DNA of 64,000 bases from Verrucomicrobiaceae bacterium. Lineage in GTDB: Bacteria; Verrucomicrobiota; Verrucomicrobiia; Verrucomicrobiales; Verrucomicrobiaceae. The DNA lies in NCBI GenBank assembly GCA_016795365.1, contig JAEUHN010000042.1, positions 62,001 to 126,000 on the forward strand, written 5' to 3'. A program made the translations under genes and the position numbers. This document shows positions 1 to 8,555 of this stretch, one piece after another. The notes below the pieces were generated by a model. It was not told the DNA's origin, did no database searches, and saw only the letters and a list, made by a program, of their open reading frames with translations. Each line of letters starts with the position of its first letter. Position 1 is the first letter of the stretch.

Positions 1-1077
1 TGGACCGAACTGAAGCAGACTGCCGTATAGATGATCCCTGATGCTTTTCCACGTCCATTCCCATGGTGGGAATCGCTCGAACGGATCAAATGCGGCCTTC
101 ATTGCGGCCTTGGTTTGAGGCGACACATCCGTCACGCACATGAATGCCAGTTCACCTCGGAGGGCACGGTGAACCATCTTGTCGAAGTCGAACCGGGCCA
201 GACTTTGGTCGATAGCCAGGAGGCCCTGCTCACTGGCTTCGCCTCGGCGGAGGACTTCCCACGTGGCGTCGAGTGCGATTTTCAGCAACGTGAATCCAAC
301 AAGTGAGTCGATTACTAGCGGCTCATTCAAGCTGCCTTCCGCGATCCTGAGCATCATCTGCACGTCGCGGCAGGCGATGCTCGGTGCACCACCTGCACTG
401 GCTGCAAGTGCATGCAGGTTCAACGTTTTCACAAAAAGTATCAGTGCATCGGTTGCGGGATGCGCAACGTCTGTGATCGGCGTTGGCTTGTATCGGTCTG
501 CCCAGGCGGGAGTGAACTGCGATGCCCGCCGGCTCAGCGCTGCACCGAGTTCAGCAAGTAAAGGTTCGACTTCATTCATGCCTGCCAGAATGTCCATTCC
601 CGGATTTTCTGTGCTCGGCATCTGAAGCAATTGGGCCTCCCGAAAGTATCTTGCCCACGCGACAGCATCCCAGGGGATGCCGTAAGCGGCACCATTGCTT
701 GAATCAGGCCGTCCATCATGAACCTCTCGGAGACTCGCAAGCACCGAAATCAATCGGGCTCGCCGCTCGGCGGGCTTGCCTTTATCCACGTCGCCATCTT
801 CCGCTTCCGCCAAATCCTTCAGTGGCTCGCAGCCGAAGAAGTTGTCAGCATCACTAACGGCAGGCAGTGCGATTTGATTGATGTCCAGGACTTCCCCTGA
901 GGCCGCGATCTCTGCGATGGTGTTCCGCAACTGGCGCTTGCCCGCCCAATTGATACCCATCCAGCAGGTGACAGTCAGCAGCGCAACGATGCTGCCGAGC
1001 AATGCCAGACGCACGAGCAAACGACGGAAGGTCCACGAAGGCTTCGTGGAGGGACTGGGTGCATCGGGCTGGCTCAT
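1..1077 (-). CDS. Membrane-anchored protein of unknown function, 3' end beyond the window
   Basis: The minus-strand frame is open from the ATG at 1077 to the window edge (359 codons, no stop), so the C-terminus is missing. The protein begins with about 17 polar residues rich in Pro and Ser. One hydrophobic helix follows at about residues 20-42 (core LLVRLALLGSIVALLTVTCW), giving a single-pass protein with most of its mass outside the cytoplasm. The rest looks like a soluble, largely helical domain with Leu/Ala-rich stretches and no catalytic motif I recognise. Codon use matches neighbouring genes. It runs divergently from the cytochrome-type gene starting at 1391. Membrane-anchored proteins of this general layout are common in PVC bacteria, but no family could be assigned. 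The frame is reliable; the function is unknown. Confidence 0.7.
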   Translation of the reverse strand, partial: MSQPDAPSPSTKPSWTFRRLLVRLALLGSIVALLTVTCWMGINWAGKRQLRNTIAEIAASGEVLDINQIALPAVSDADNFFGCEPLKDLAEAEDGDVDKGKPAERRARLISVLASLREVHDGRPDSSNGAAYGIPWDAVAWARYFREAQLLQMPSTENPGMDILAGMNEVEPLLAELGAALSRRASQFTPAWADRYKPTPITDVAHPATDALILFVKTLNLHALAASAGGAPSIACRDVQMMLRIAEGSLNEPLVIDSLVGFTLLKIALDATWEVLRRGEASEQGLLAIDQSLARFDFDKMVHRALRGELAFMCVTDVSPQTKAAMKAAFDPFERFPPWEWTWKSIRDHLYGSLLQFGP

Positions 1078-1390
1078 CGTGGTCGATCATGAACGAGTAT
1101 CGCAGGCGAGCAACCGTGACGTTTGATGGGAGCGGCGACTGGGAGTGTGCCAAGCAAGCATTGTGGCTGGCGATGTTTGGCATTTGGCGCTCTTCAAGTG
1201 CCAGACCCAGCATGGCGATGGGTTCGCGCCAATCACCTTCGGTGCCAAACCCAGAGCTCGCTCGCTGAGGCTCGCAGTGCCCTGGGCTGGCATGTGGCCG
1301 CACCTTTGGTGCTCAAGAATTGCTGATCGAGGGCCGAGCAATCCGCTCGAAGACTGTCGATCGCACTGGCGTTGTGATGGCTGTCTCCGC
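1078..1390. other. Divergent intergenic region
   Basis: These 313 bases separate the minus-strand membrane protein from the plus-strand DUF1549/DUF1553 gene and must carry both promoters. No convincing -35/-10 pair, RNA gene or repeat is visible. The downstream frame stays open back to 1145, but this upstream extension lacks signal-peptide character and is judged non-coding. Confidence 0.4.
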
Positions 1391-4300
1391 ATGGCCAAAT
1401 TCTTCAAACACTTCGCCCACCTTTCAGGTTTCCTGCTCATCGTCGCTCCTGCCATCGCAGCCGACTTCGACAAGGACATCCGTCCGGTGCTACAGGAGCG
1501 GTGTGTGGAGTGTCATGGGGCGAAGAAGGCGAAGGGCAATTTGCGGCTGGATGTGAAGGTGCAGGCGTTCAAGGAGTCGGAGCACGGTCATGCGATCGTG
1601 CCGGGTGACAGTGCGAAGAGTCTGCTGGTGCAGCGCATCACCACGCAGGACGAAGACGAGATCATGCCGCCCAAGGGCAAGCCTTTGACTGCGGCGCAGA
1701 TCGTGGCCATTCGGCAGTGGATCGACGCGGGGGCGGTGTGGCCGGAGAATGAGGCGGATCGTGCGGCGCTGATCGACAAGCGTTTGCAGCACTGGTCGGT
1801 GCAACCGGTGGAGCGTCCGAGTGCGGGTGCTTCGATTGATGAGTTCATCGATGCGAGGCTGAAGGCCAACGGGTTGCAAAGATCGTCGGAGGCCGATGCG
1901 CGCACACGGGTGCGGCGGCTGTTCTTTGATCTCATCGGGCTGCCGCCGTCGCCGGAGGAGATGACAAAGTGGTCACAGGAGCCATACGAGGCGCTGGTGG
2001 ATCACTTGCTGGCCTCACCGCACTACGGCGAACGCTGGGCGCGGCATTGGCTGGACATCGCGCACTATGCGGACACGCATGGCTTTGAGCGCGATCAGCT
2101 TCGACCAGATGCGTGGCGCTATCGCGATTACGTGATCGAGTCGCTAAATCGCGACAAGCCGTATGACCAGTTCATCCGCGAGCAGGTCGCGGGTGATGTG
2201 CTCTCGCCGAACGATCCGCAAGCAGTGATCGCGACCGGCTTCCTGGCAGCGGGGCCGTGGGACTATGTGGGGCAGGTGGAAACGAAGAGCGATGTGCTCA
2301 AACGTGCGGCGCGTGCAGGCGATCTGGACGACATGGTGACGCAGGTGATCACGAGCACGATGGGCATCACGATCAACTGCGCGCGCTGTCATGATCACAA
2401 GCTGGACCCGATCACGCAGAAGGAATACTACAGCTTGTGGTCGGTCTTTGCAGGCGTGAAGCGCGGCGCTCGTGAAGTGAGCACCGAAGAGTCGAAGCGA
2501 GCGCAGCAGGACAAGACGAAGCTCACCAAACAACTCGCCGAAGTGCGTGCGGAGATCGGCAAGCTGGCGGGCGAGGGACTGGATCTCGCCGACATCGTGG
2601 GCGGTGGCGATGGTCGTGGGACGAGCGTCGCAGGGCAGGGGATCGAGTTCGCCAACGGCAACGCGACCAAGGCGAAGCTGGGCTACCACAAGGACATCCA
2701 GACGAACCGTTTGCAGAAGGTGAACGACTCGACCGATGCCAAGGCGCGGCGCATTGCGTGGGTCTTCGTGCCTGATGGTCGTGGTGAGGTGCTGGCGGAT
2801 GCGAAGCTGCCGATCAAAGGCATCCCAGCCACGTCGGGTCACGCCTGGGACGTGGTGCGCAATGGTCCGCTCAATGCGCAGGCGAGCACGGTGATTGATG
2901 GTGTGGACTACGCGACGAAGGGCCACTCCATCCTCGGACTGCACGCGAATGGTGGCATCACCTTTGATCTCGCGGGCATTCGGAAGAGTGGTGCAGCGAG
3001 TGATCTGCGCTTCACGGCGATGGTGGGCTTTGGTGCGAAGAAGGACGCGGCGAAGACGCTCGCGGACTTCAGTGTGTATGTCGATGGCGAGCAGCGCTTT
3101 CAGCGGTTGAAGATGAAGAAGACCGACTCTGCGCGAGTGGATGTGAGTGTGCCTGTGACGGCGAAGACGCTCACCTTGATCGCGACCGATGGTGGCGATG
3201 GGATTGGCAGCGATCTGCTCTTTCTGGGCGATGCAAGGCTGGTGCCTGCGGTGGCACCTAGTTCACTGAACGAGGTCGCGCGCGAGCAGTTGAAGCGATT
3301 GCACGATGAAGAGAAGTCGATCGATGCGAAGCTCAAGACACTGCCTTCTCCCGCCACCGTGTATGCGATTAATGCGGACGCTAAACCACCAGTGATTCAG
3401 GTGCAGCGTCGCGGCAATCCCGAGGACCTTGCAGATGAAGTCGCACCCGGTGCCTTCGCGTGGGCGACACATTTACCAGCGAGTTTCGGCAGCAACGAGA
3501 TGTCCGAAGGCGAGCGTCGTGTGGCTCTGGCGAAGTGGATCACGGATCCGAAAAACCCGCTCACGGCGCGCGTGCTGGTGAACCGGCTGTGGCATCATCA
3601 CTTTGGTCAAGGCTTGGTGAACACGCCCAGCGATTTTGGTCTGGGCGGGGACAAGCCGAGTCACCCTGAGTTGCTCGACTTCCTGGCTGATGAGTTCATG
3701 AAGAGCGGCTGGTCGATGAAGCACATCCACAAGCTGATCGTGATGTCGCAGACGTATCGGCAGGCGAGCGGAGAGCTAAGGGCGAAGAGCGAAGAGGCAG
3801 ACGCTTCGCGGGCAGCGGTGCCGAATCAGGATTCTTCGGTCTCTGCTCTTAGCTCTTCGCTAGACTCCAACAACCGTCTGCTCTCGTATCAGAACCCACG
3901 TCGCTTGGATGCGGAGACGTTGCACGACACGGTGCTGGCGGTGAGCGGCAAGCTGAACCTTGCGGCGGGTGGTCCAGGCTTCCGTGACTTCGACTACACC
4001 GAGGCCTACGCGCCGATCTACGACTACATCACGCCCGACAAGCCCGAACTGTGGCGGCGCAGCATCTATCGCTTCATCGTGCGCACCACGCCGCATCAGT
4101 TCATGTCCACGCTTGATTGTCCTGATCCTGCGAACCTAACACCTGCGCGTGTGCAAACGACGACCGCGTTGCAGGCACTGACGCTGACGAATAACGAGTT
4201 CATGCTCCAGCAAGCTCGCTACCTTGCTGAGCGCATCGAGGGCGAGATCACCGAGCCCGGTGCACGCATTGCCCGCGCGTTTGATCTCTGCTTTCAGCGC

Positions 4301-4411
4301 AAGCCGATAGGCAATGAGCAATCAGCCGCCTTCGCGCTGGTGAAAGAACAAGGCTTGTTCTCGTTGTGCCGCATGTTGCTGAACGCGAACGAGTTCGTGT
4401 ATGTGGACTGA
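1391..4411 (+). CDS. Secreted PSCyt1-DUF1549-DUF1553 cytochrome-type protein
   Basis: This 1006-residue exported protein has the planctomycete/verrucomicrobial layout. A signal peptide covers residues 1-23 (ATG at 1391, MAKFFKHFAH...). A PSCyt1 cytochrome c domain follows, with heme motif CVECH at 38-42. A DUF1549 region (about 145-360) contains YGERWARHWLD and a second heme motif, CARCH at 330-334. A beta-rich region at about 430-620 resembles an NPCBM or concanavalin-like carbohydrate-binding module. A DUF1553 region fills the C-terminal third (VLVNRLWHHHFGQGLV, NPRRLDAETLHD). Such proteins are often linked to polysaccharide catabolism beside sulfatases and DUF1501 proteins, but their reaction is not established. 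A roughly 30-residue low-complexity stretch before the NNRLL motif coincides with an inverted repeat (separate entry). It converges with the esterase gene. Confidence 0.9.
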   Translation: MAKFFKHFAHLSGFLLIVAPAIAADFDKDIRPVLQERCVECHGAKKAKGNLRLDVKVQAFKESEHGHAIVPGDSAKSLLVQRITTQDEDEIMPPKGKPLTAAQIVAIRQWIDAGAVWPENEADRAALIDKRLQHWSVQPVERPSAGASIDEFIDARLKANGLQRSSEADARTRVRRLFFDLIGLPPSPEEMTKWSQEPYEALVDHLLASPHYGERWARHWLDIAHYADTHGFERDQLRPDAWRYRDYVIESLNRDKPYDQFIREQVAGDVLSPNDPQAVIATGFLAAGPWDYVGQVETKSDVLKRAARAGDLDDMVTQVITSTMGITINCARCHDHKLDPITQKEYYSLWSVFAGVKRGAREVSTEESKRAQQDKTKLTKQLAEVRAEIGKLAGEGLDLADIVGGGDGRGTSVAGQGIEFANGNATKAKLGYHKDIQTNRLQKVNDSTDAKARRIAWVFVPDGRGEVLADAKLPIKGIPATSGHAWDVVRNGPLNAQASTVIDGVDYATKGHSILGLHANGGITFDLAGIRKSGAASDLRFTAMVGFGAKKDAAKTLADFSVYVDGEQRFQRLKMKKTDSARVDVSVPVTAKTLTLIATDGGDGIGSDLLFLGDARLVPAVAPSSLNEVAREQLKRLHDEEKSIDAKLKTLPSPATVYAINADAKPPVIQVQRRGNPEDLADEVAPGAFAWATHLPASFGSNEMSEGERRVALAKWITDPKNPLTARVLVNRLWHHHFGQGLVNTPSDFGLGGDKPSHPELLDFLADEFMKSGWSMKHIHKLIVMSQTYRQASGELRAKSEEADASRAAVPNQDSSVSALSSSLDSNNRLLSYQNPRRLDAETLHDTVLAVSGKLNLAAGGPGFRDFDYTEAYAPIYDYITPDKPELWRRSIYRFIVRTTPHQFMSTLDCPDPANLTPARVQTTTALQALTLTNNEFMLQQARYLAERIEGEITEPGARIARAFDLCFQRKPIGNEQSAAFALVKEQGLFSLCRMLLNANEFVYVD
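3772..3856. repeat. Imperfect inverted repeat inserted in frame in a CDS
   Basis: Arms of 25 bases lie at 3772-3796 and 3832-3856. The outer 9 bases match perfectly (AGAGCTAAG against CTTAGCTCT) and about 11 of the next 16 match, around a 35-base spacer. The repeat falls exactly on a Ser/Ala/Glu-rich stretch in DUF1553 where relatives usually have only a short linker. It looks like a small palindromic element tolerated inside a gene. Confidence 0.55.
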
Positions 4412-4440
4412 CGAGTCGGGCGGCAGAGTCCGGTCGCAGA

Positions 4441-5748
4441 TCAGGGCGCCTGCTTCTTCACAACATGATCAAGCACGGCCTTTTGCATGGCGGCGATGGC
4501 GGCAGGGGAGTTCGCGTGGCCGCTGGGGATGTCGTTGTAGATCTGCTTCGGGATGACGAGCTGGTTATACGTGGCATACACCGAACTTGGTGGGCAGGTG
4601 ACATCGATGAAGCCGACAGTGAACACGCAACCTGTAGCCTTGGCACGAGGGGCGAAGTTCATCGTGTCGAAGTAGGGCGCAGTTTTGAGCACGGCAGCGT
4701 TCGGTTTGCCATCGGGGCCATTGGGCACCAGCTTGGGCCAGCCTGCAATGCGATTCGCGATCATGCCGGTGTGATCACAACCTGCGGGGACGCCTGCGGC
4801 GAAGAAGGTGACGCGGGGATCAAGACCTGCGGCAACGATGGCTTGGAATCCGCCCTGGCTGCTGCCGTAAACCACCACGTGCTGACCATCCCACTCAGGC
4901 TGCGCGGTAAGGAAGTCGAGCGCACGCACGAGCCGGAGGAACATGCCAAGGAAGTAGCAGGTCTCGCGGAACTCGCGGCCCTGAGCGCGGTAGTCTTTGA
5001 GAGGGCCTGCGTCTTGCTCCTTGTAAAAGGCATCGGGTTTGCCGTTCGGTAGTCCGTGGGCGTTGATGTCCATGGCGATGAAGCCTTTGGCTGCCCAGCC
5101 TGCTGCGCCGCCGAGCGAACTGCCGCGGACACCCGCGCCATGCACCGTGAGGATGATGGGCAAAGACTTGGGCTTGGCACCCACCGGACGCACATAGTAG
5201 CCGGAGACAGGCGCTCCCACGCAGTCAGCTTGCATGTCGAAGGCATCGAGTGTCTTCGAAGTGGAGGTCACCGGTGTCAGACGTGCATTGACGGGCACCT
5301 TGGCGAGCTTGTCTTTCTGCGCGGTCCAGAAGGCATCGAAGTCATCGGGCACCGGCGTGCTGCGTTTGATCTCCGTGGGATCGATGGCGGCACCGGCAAG
5401 CGCCGTGATCGGAGCGGCTTTGGGATTGCTGCGATAGCTGACACGAAGCTGAAGGAACCCTGGCTCGTCGAGCCGTCCCTGCACCTTGGCCGTTCCATTG
5501 GTGATCGGTGCCTTGCCTGTTTGGTTGAGCGGCAGGCCGTCCTTGGTCAGCGTCCATTGCACTTCACCACTGGCGAGTGGCTTGCCCTTGTCCTCGGCTT
5601 TGATGACAAAGGTCACGACTTCATTGCGATGGTAGGTCGATCCAGGTTTCTCCGCACGAGCGGAGAGCTTGAGCGTGGATGCGACTGGCGTTTCGGCGTG
5701 GAGTGTGGCGACGGCAAGGAAGAGCGAGGCAACGAACGGGAGTTTCAT
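4441..5748 (-). CDS. Secreted acetyl xylan esterase-like alpha/beta hydrolase
   Basis: This 435-residue protein starts at the ATG at 5748, which gives a clean signal peptide (MKLPFVASLFLAVATLHA). An N-terminal beta-sandwich of about 120 residues is followed by an alpha/beta-hydrolase domain of the AXE1 (acetyl xylan esterase/cephalosporin-C deacetylase) type. The nucleophile motif is GSSQGG in VVVYGSSQGGF. The likely acid is the Asp in VGFIDVTCPP, and the likely His is in the C-terminal PSGHAN. The family removes acetyl groups from xylan and other polysaccharides, so a periplasmic or extracellular role in hemicellulose use is expected. The frame remains open upstream to 6363, but that part is antisense to the next gene and is not coding. 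It diverges from the serine hydrolase gene with 85 bases between starts. Confidence 0.85.
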   Translation of the reverse strand: MKLPFVASLFLAVATLHAETPVASTLKLSARAEKPGSTYHRNEVVTFVIKAEDKGKPLASGEVQWTLTKDGLPLNQTGKAPITNGTAKVQGRLDEPGFLQLRVSYRSNPKAAPITALAGAAIDPTEIKRSTPVPDDFDAFWTAQKDKLAKVPVNARLTPVTSTSKTLDAFDMQADCVGAPVSGYYVRPVGAKPKSLPIILTVHGAGVRGSSLGGAAGWAAKGFIAMDINAHGLPNGKPDAFYKEQDAGPLKDYRAQGREFRETCYFLGMFLRLVRALDFLTAQPEWDGQHVVVYGSSQGGFQAIVAAGLDPRVTFFAAGVPAGCDHTGMIANRIAGWPKLVPNGPDGKPNAAVLKTAPYFDTMNFAPRAKATGCVFTVGFIDVTCPPSSVYATYNQLVIPKQIYNDIPSGHANSPAAIAAMQKAVLDHVVKKQAP

Positions 5749-5833
5749 GAGGTGCCCATGATGAAGGGCGCGTGATGGAATCGTCAATACCGAAGCTTGC
5801 GGTGAGGCGGGGCTTTTGCGTATCACTGAGAGC

Positions 5834-7024
5834 ATGAGATGGACTCGTCGAACATTCGTGACCGCAGCGCTGGGTTTTCCTGCCGTGGTGAGGGCAGGTG
5901 CAGGCACGGAGCCTCTGGATGAGGCGATGCAAGGCCTGCTGGCGAAGCATGAAATCCCAGGCGGAGTGCTGGGCATCGCCAGGGCGGGGAAGATGGCGTA
6001 TGCGAAGGGCTTTGGCCTTGCGGATGCGAGCACAGGTGAGCGGGTGACGGTCGAATCGCGATTCCGTCTGGCCAGTGTGTCGAAGCCGATCACGGCCACC
6101 GCTGTGCTGAAGCTCTGTGAGCAGGGGAAGCTCGATCTCGATGAAGCGGTGCTGCCTCGGTTGGAGCTCGAACCCTTGTCCGGGAAGTTCGGAGACTCGC
6201 GTTGGGGCCAGATCACTGTTCGGCATCTTCTGCAACACTCGGGCGGCTGGGACAAGGCGAAAAGCGGTGATGCCTTGTTCAAGAGTCCGGAGATTTGTCG
6301 TGAAGCTGGCGTCGATGGGCCAGCCGATGCTCGTCTCACAGTGCGATGGATGATGGGTCGCAAACTTGACTTTGATCCCGGATCACGATTCGCGTATGCG
6401 AACTTCGGTTACTGCGTGCTCGGTCACCTCATCGAAAAGATCACCGGCCAGAGTTACGAGGTGGCGGTTAGGCACTTGGTGCTCAACCCATGCGGGGCAA
6501 GCGGCATGCAGCTCGGGCGCAGTCTGGAATCGTTGCCCAATGAAGTGCGCTATCACGAGCTAGGCACAGCGCCGAGTGTGTTCCCTCACCTCGGCGAGCG
6601 AGCCCCGTGGCCTTACGGAGCCTTCTCCATGGAGGCTAACGCGGCGAACGGTGGATGGGTGGCGAATGTCTCGGATGTGCTGCGTTTCCTGATGCCGATG
6701 GATGAGCAGTCGCGCAGGCCATTGCTGGCTCGATCATCGTTGGAGGCCATCTACAACAGCCCGGCTCCGGGTTCTGGCGAAGCCTCCTACTACGGGCTCG
6801 GCTGGATGGTGCGCCCTGGTGGTCAAGGTGGGCGACCCAACATCTGGCACATCGGAGGACTGCCTGGAACCAAGGTGATTGCCGTGCGGCTGGGCGATGG
6901 CTTTGACTGGGCGGTGATGTTCAATGCGCGACCCGGTGGCGATGCGGATGGCTTTGATCGCTTTAACGCGGAGGTGCAAAACACCATCCATCAAGCGGCG
7001 CGCAAGGTAGAGCGCTGGGGCTGA
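5834..7024 (+). CDS. Exported serine hydrolase of the beta-lactamase/DD-peptidase fold
   Basis: This 396-residue protein starts at the ATG at 5834. The twin Arg in MRWTRRTFVTAALG suggests Tat export. The penicillin-binding-protein-like signatures of PF00144 are visible: SVSK (SxxK, Ser81-Lys84), a YAN motif in RFAYANFGYCVLGHLI, and HIGG near the C-terminus replacing KTG. These fit class C beta-lactamase-like esterases, D-aminopeptidases and DD-carboxypeptidases; sequence alone does not fix the substrate. An in-frame ATG 18 bases upstream is less likely because it precedes the Tat motif. Its stop overlaps the next gene's stop within the palindrome TGATCA: plus-strand TGA at 7022-7024, minus-strand TGA at 7025-7027. 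Confidence 0.88.
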   Translation: MRWTRRTFVTAALGFPAVVRAGAGTEPLDEAMQGLLAKHEIPGGVLGIARAGKMAYAKGFGLADASTGERVTVESRFRLASVSKPITATAVLKLCEQGKLDLDEAVLPRLELEPLSGKFGDSRWGQITVRHLLQHSGGWDKAKSGDALFKSPEICREAGVDGPADARLTVRWMMGRKLDFDPGSRFAYANFGYCVLGHLIEKITGQSYEVAVRHLVLNPCGASGMQLGRSLESLPNEVRYHELGTAPSVFPHLGERAPWPYGAFSMEANAANGGWVANVSDVLRFLMPMDEQSRRPLLARSSLEAIYNSPAPGSGEASYYGLGWMVRPGGQGGRPNIWHIGGLPGTKVIAVRLGDGFDWAVMFNARPGGDADGFDRFNAEVQNTIHQAARKVERWG

Positions 7025-7666
7025 TCAAACGGGCCAGCGAAAGGGATTGGTGTCGATGAGCTTGCTCTGCGAGTAGGCGCTGATGCGGACGGAGTTGCTC
7101 GAGTTCCCACTCAGCAGCCAGACCTGGTCACCGACGATCGCGTGCAGGAATCCGACATGCCCCGAAGCACCCTGAGCCAGAGGCTTGAGGACCGTGATCG
7201 CACCATAGGTGGGACGCACCGCGCGTCCGAAGCCCGCCCATGAGGCTGCGTGGCCTGTGTTGGCGCTCGGCATTCCGGCTGCACGCAGGCACCAGTTCAC
7301 AAATGCACCGCACCAGGAGGTTTCGTCGGGACCATTGAGACCCACGCTGGCGAGGTATTGAAGAATGCGTGGATTGTCCCCAGGGTTCCACTCCGCGACT
7401 CCCACCTCGCGTCCTGCGATCGTCATCCATGGCGGAGTGGCCACCATCGGCTGAGCGACGGTCTGCACGGGCTGCGCAGGCTGCACCATCACGTGCCCAC
7501 CTCCACCTGCGCCCGGCACATTGACCGCCTGTCCGACATGCAAAACCTTGCACTGCGTGCCCACACAAAGCCCTGGGTTCATTGCACTGAACTGATCGAA
7601 GGTGATGCCAAACTTCTTGGCAATCTTCATCGGGTAATCGCCGGGCTGGACGAGGTATTGGGCCAT
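7025..7666 (-). CDS. LysM domain plus TIGR02594-type peptidoglycan hydrolase
   Basis: This 213-residue protein starts with a LysM-like peptidoglycan-binding module (LVQPGDYPMKIAKKFGIT to VLHVGQAVNVP, about 3-52). A Gly/Pro/Gln-rich linker leads to a cysteine-peptidase domain resembling the TIGR02594/CHAP-like family. The probable catalytic Cys is in SWCGAFVNWCL, the His in SGHVGFLHAI, and a polar residue may come from the GNSSNSV loop. The family is known from phage endolysins and secreted wall hydrolases. No signal peptide is visible, although LysM enzymes normally act on the wall, so it may leave by lysis or a non-classical route. It is transcribed toward the beta-lactamase-fold gene. The domain calls are firm; the in vivo role is not. 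Confidence 0.8.
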   Translation of the reverse strand: MAQYLVQPGDYPMKIAKKFGITFDQFSAMNPGLCVGTQCKVLHVGQAVNVPGAGGGGHVMVQPAQPVQTVAQPMVATPPWMTIAGREVGVAEWNPGDNPRILQYLASVGLNGPDETSWCGAFVNWCLRAAGMPSANTGHAASWAGFGRAVRPTYGAITVLKPLAQGASGHVGFLHAIVGDQVWLLSGNSSNSVRISAYSQSKLIDTNPFRWPV

Positions 7667-7809
7667 GGAGCATTCTCACGATGGAGTTCCCTCGATTCAA
7701 CTGGTGGTTACGACATTATGTTGGGGTTGGCGTTGCCGGGGTGAGGCTCTCGCTTGATGTTTATTGTGCCTTCGGCCCAGCGATCTGGTTGAAGTAAAAG
7801 GTGGAGGCT

Positions 7810-7843
7810 TTGAAAGATGCATAAAGAATGCTTCTTTTATAAT
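7810..7843 (+). promoter_or_regulatory. Candidate sigma-70-like promoter of the globin gene
   Basis: A perfect TATAAT lies at 7838-7843, about 70 bases before the globin ATG. The nearest -35-like element, TTGAAA at 7810-7815, is 22 bases upstream, longer than the usual 16-18. Only the -10 box is convincing. Confidence 0.4.
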
Positions 7844-7913
7844 GAGCCGATGATCCACTGTGCGTTCATCGGACTCCAACAACTACCTCAACCAAATCCA
7901 ACCTCTCGAATTC

Positions 7914-8483
7914 ATGAAGTTCGTATCGTCCCTGATTGTCTCCTGTGCCGCAGTGTTGCTCGCCTCCTCCTCCCTGAATGCAGAGGAGGTCAACAAGGTC
8001 TGCCCCATCAGCGGCAAGCCAGTCAATCCAGTCATCACCACGGTCTATGAAGGCCAGACGTATGCCTTTGCCGAGGACGCCTGCCGCGCCAAGTGGGTGG
8101 CCGCGCGCGAGAGCAGCCTGTATCACAAGCTGGGTGGCAAGGCTGCGATCGATGCGGCCGTGGAGTCCTTCTACAAAAAGGTGCTCGCAGATGATCGGAT
8201 CAAAGACTTCTTCAGCGACATCAACATGACTGCACAGCGCCGGAAGCAGAAGGCGTTCCTCTCCGCCGCATTCGGTGGCCCAACCCCTTGGACTGGCAAG
8301 GACATGCGCAAGGCGCACGAGAATCTTCCAGGCCTCAATGAAACCCACTTTAATGCCGTGGCGGAGAATCTGCAGAAGACGCTCGAAGAGCTGAAAGTGC
8401 CCAAAGACCTCATCGACCAAGTCATGACCATTGCCGCGAGCACGAAGGACGATGTGCTCAATCGCAAACCGAAAGCCAAGTAA
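7914..8483 (+). CDS. Exported group 1 truncated hemoglobin with N-terminal YHS/TRASH-like domain
   Basis: This 189-residue protein starts at the ATG at 7914, giving a signal peptide (about 1-23, MKFVSSLIVSCAAVLLASSS). A short cysteine module follows, with CPISGKPV at 30 and AFAEDACRAKW around Cys57. This resembles the YHS/TRASH metal-binding fold found with heavy-metal and copper proteins. Residues 67-185 are a truncated hemoglobin: LYHKLGGKAAIDAAVESFYKK opens the domain, and the probable proximal heme-binding His is His135 in MRKAHENL. Truncated globins bind O2, NO or act in peroxide and NO detoxification, normally in the cytoplasm. The export signal and metal-module fusion suggest a periplasmic redox or metal-linked role, which is inferred. 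A terminator follows and no partner gene is adjacent. Confidence 0.87.
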   Translation: MKFVSSLIVSCAAVLLASSSLNAEEVNKVCPISGKPVNPVITTVYEGQTYAFAEDACRAKWVAARESSLYHKLGGKAAIDAAVESFYKKVLADDRIKDFFSDINMTAQRRKQKAFLSAAFGGPTPWTGKDMRKAHENLPGLNETHFNAVAENLQKTLEELKVPKDLIDQVMTIAASTKDDVLNRKPKAK

Positions 8484-8520
8484 GTCTCTGGCACTGCTAA
8501 CAATCACTGCCCTTGTCGAG

Positions 8521-8545
8521 CCCAGTCTCGACTGGGGTTTTGTGT
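8521..8545 (+). terminator. Rho-independent terminator after the globin gene
   Basis: A 6-bp stem (CCCAGT/ACTGGG) with a CTCG tetraloop spans 8521-8536, followed by GTTTTGTGTT. It lies 38 bases after the globin stop and just before the stop of the converging DUF1501 gene. Confidence 0.7.
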
Positions 8546-8555
8546 TATTCCGCAG

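Noticed and set aside
1032-1050. Inverted repeat TCCACGAAG/CTTCGTGGA at the start of the left-edge gene
   Set aside because: It is inside coding sequence, only 9 bases per arm, and plausible by chance; no second copy was seen.
1145-1390. Upstream extension of the first DUF1549 gene
   Set aside because: The added residues lack signal-peptide character and the ATG at 1391 gives a clean one.
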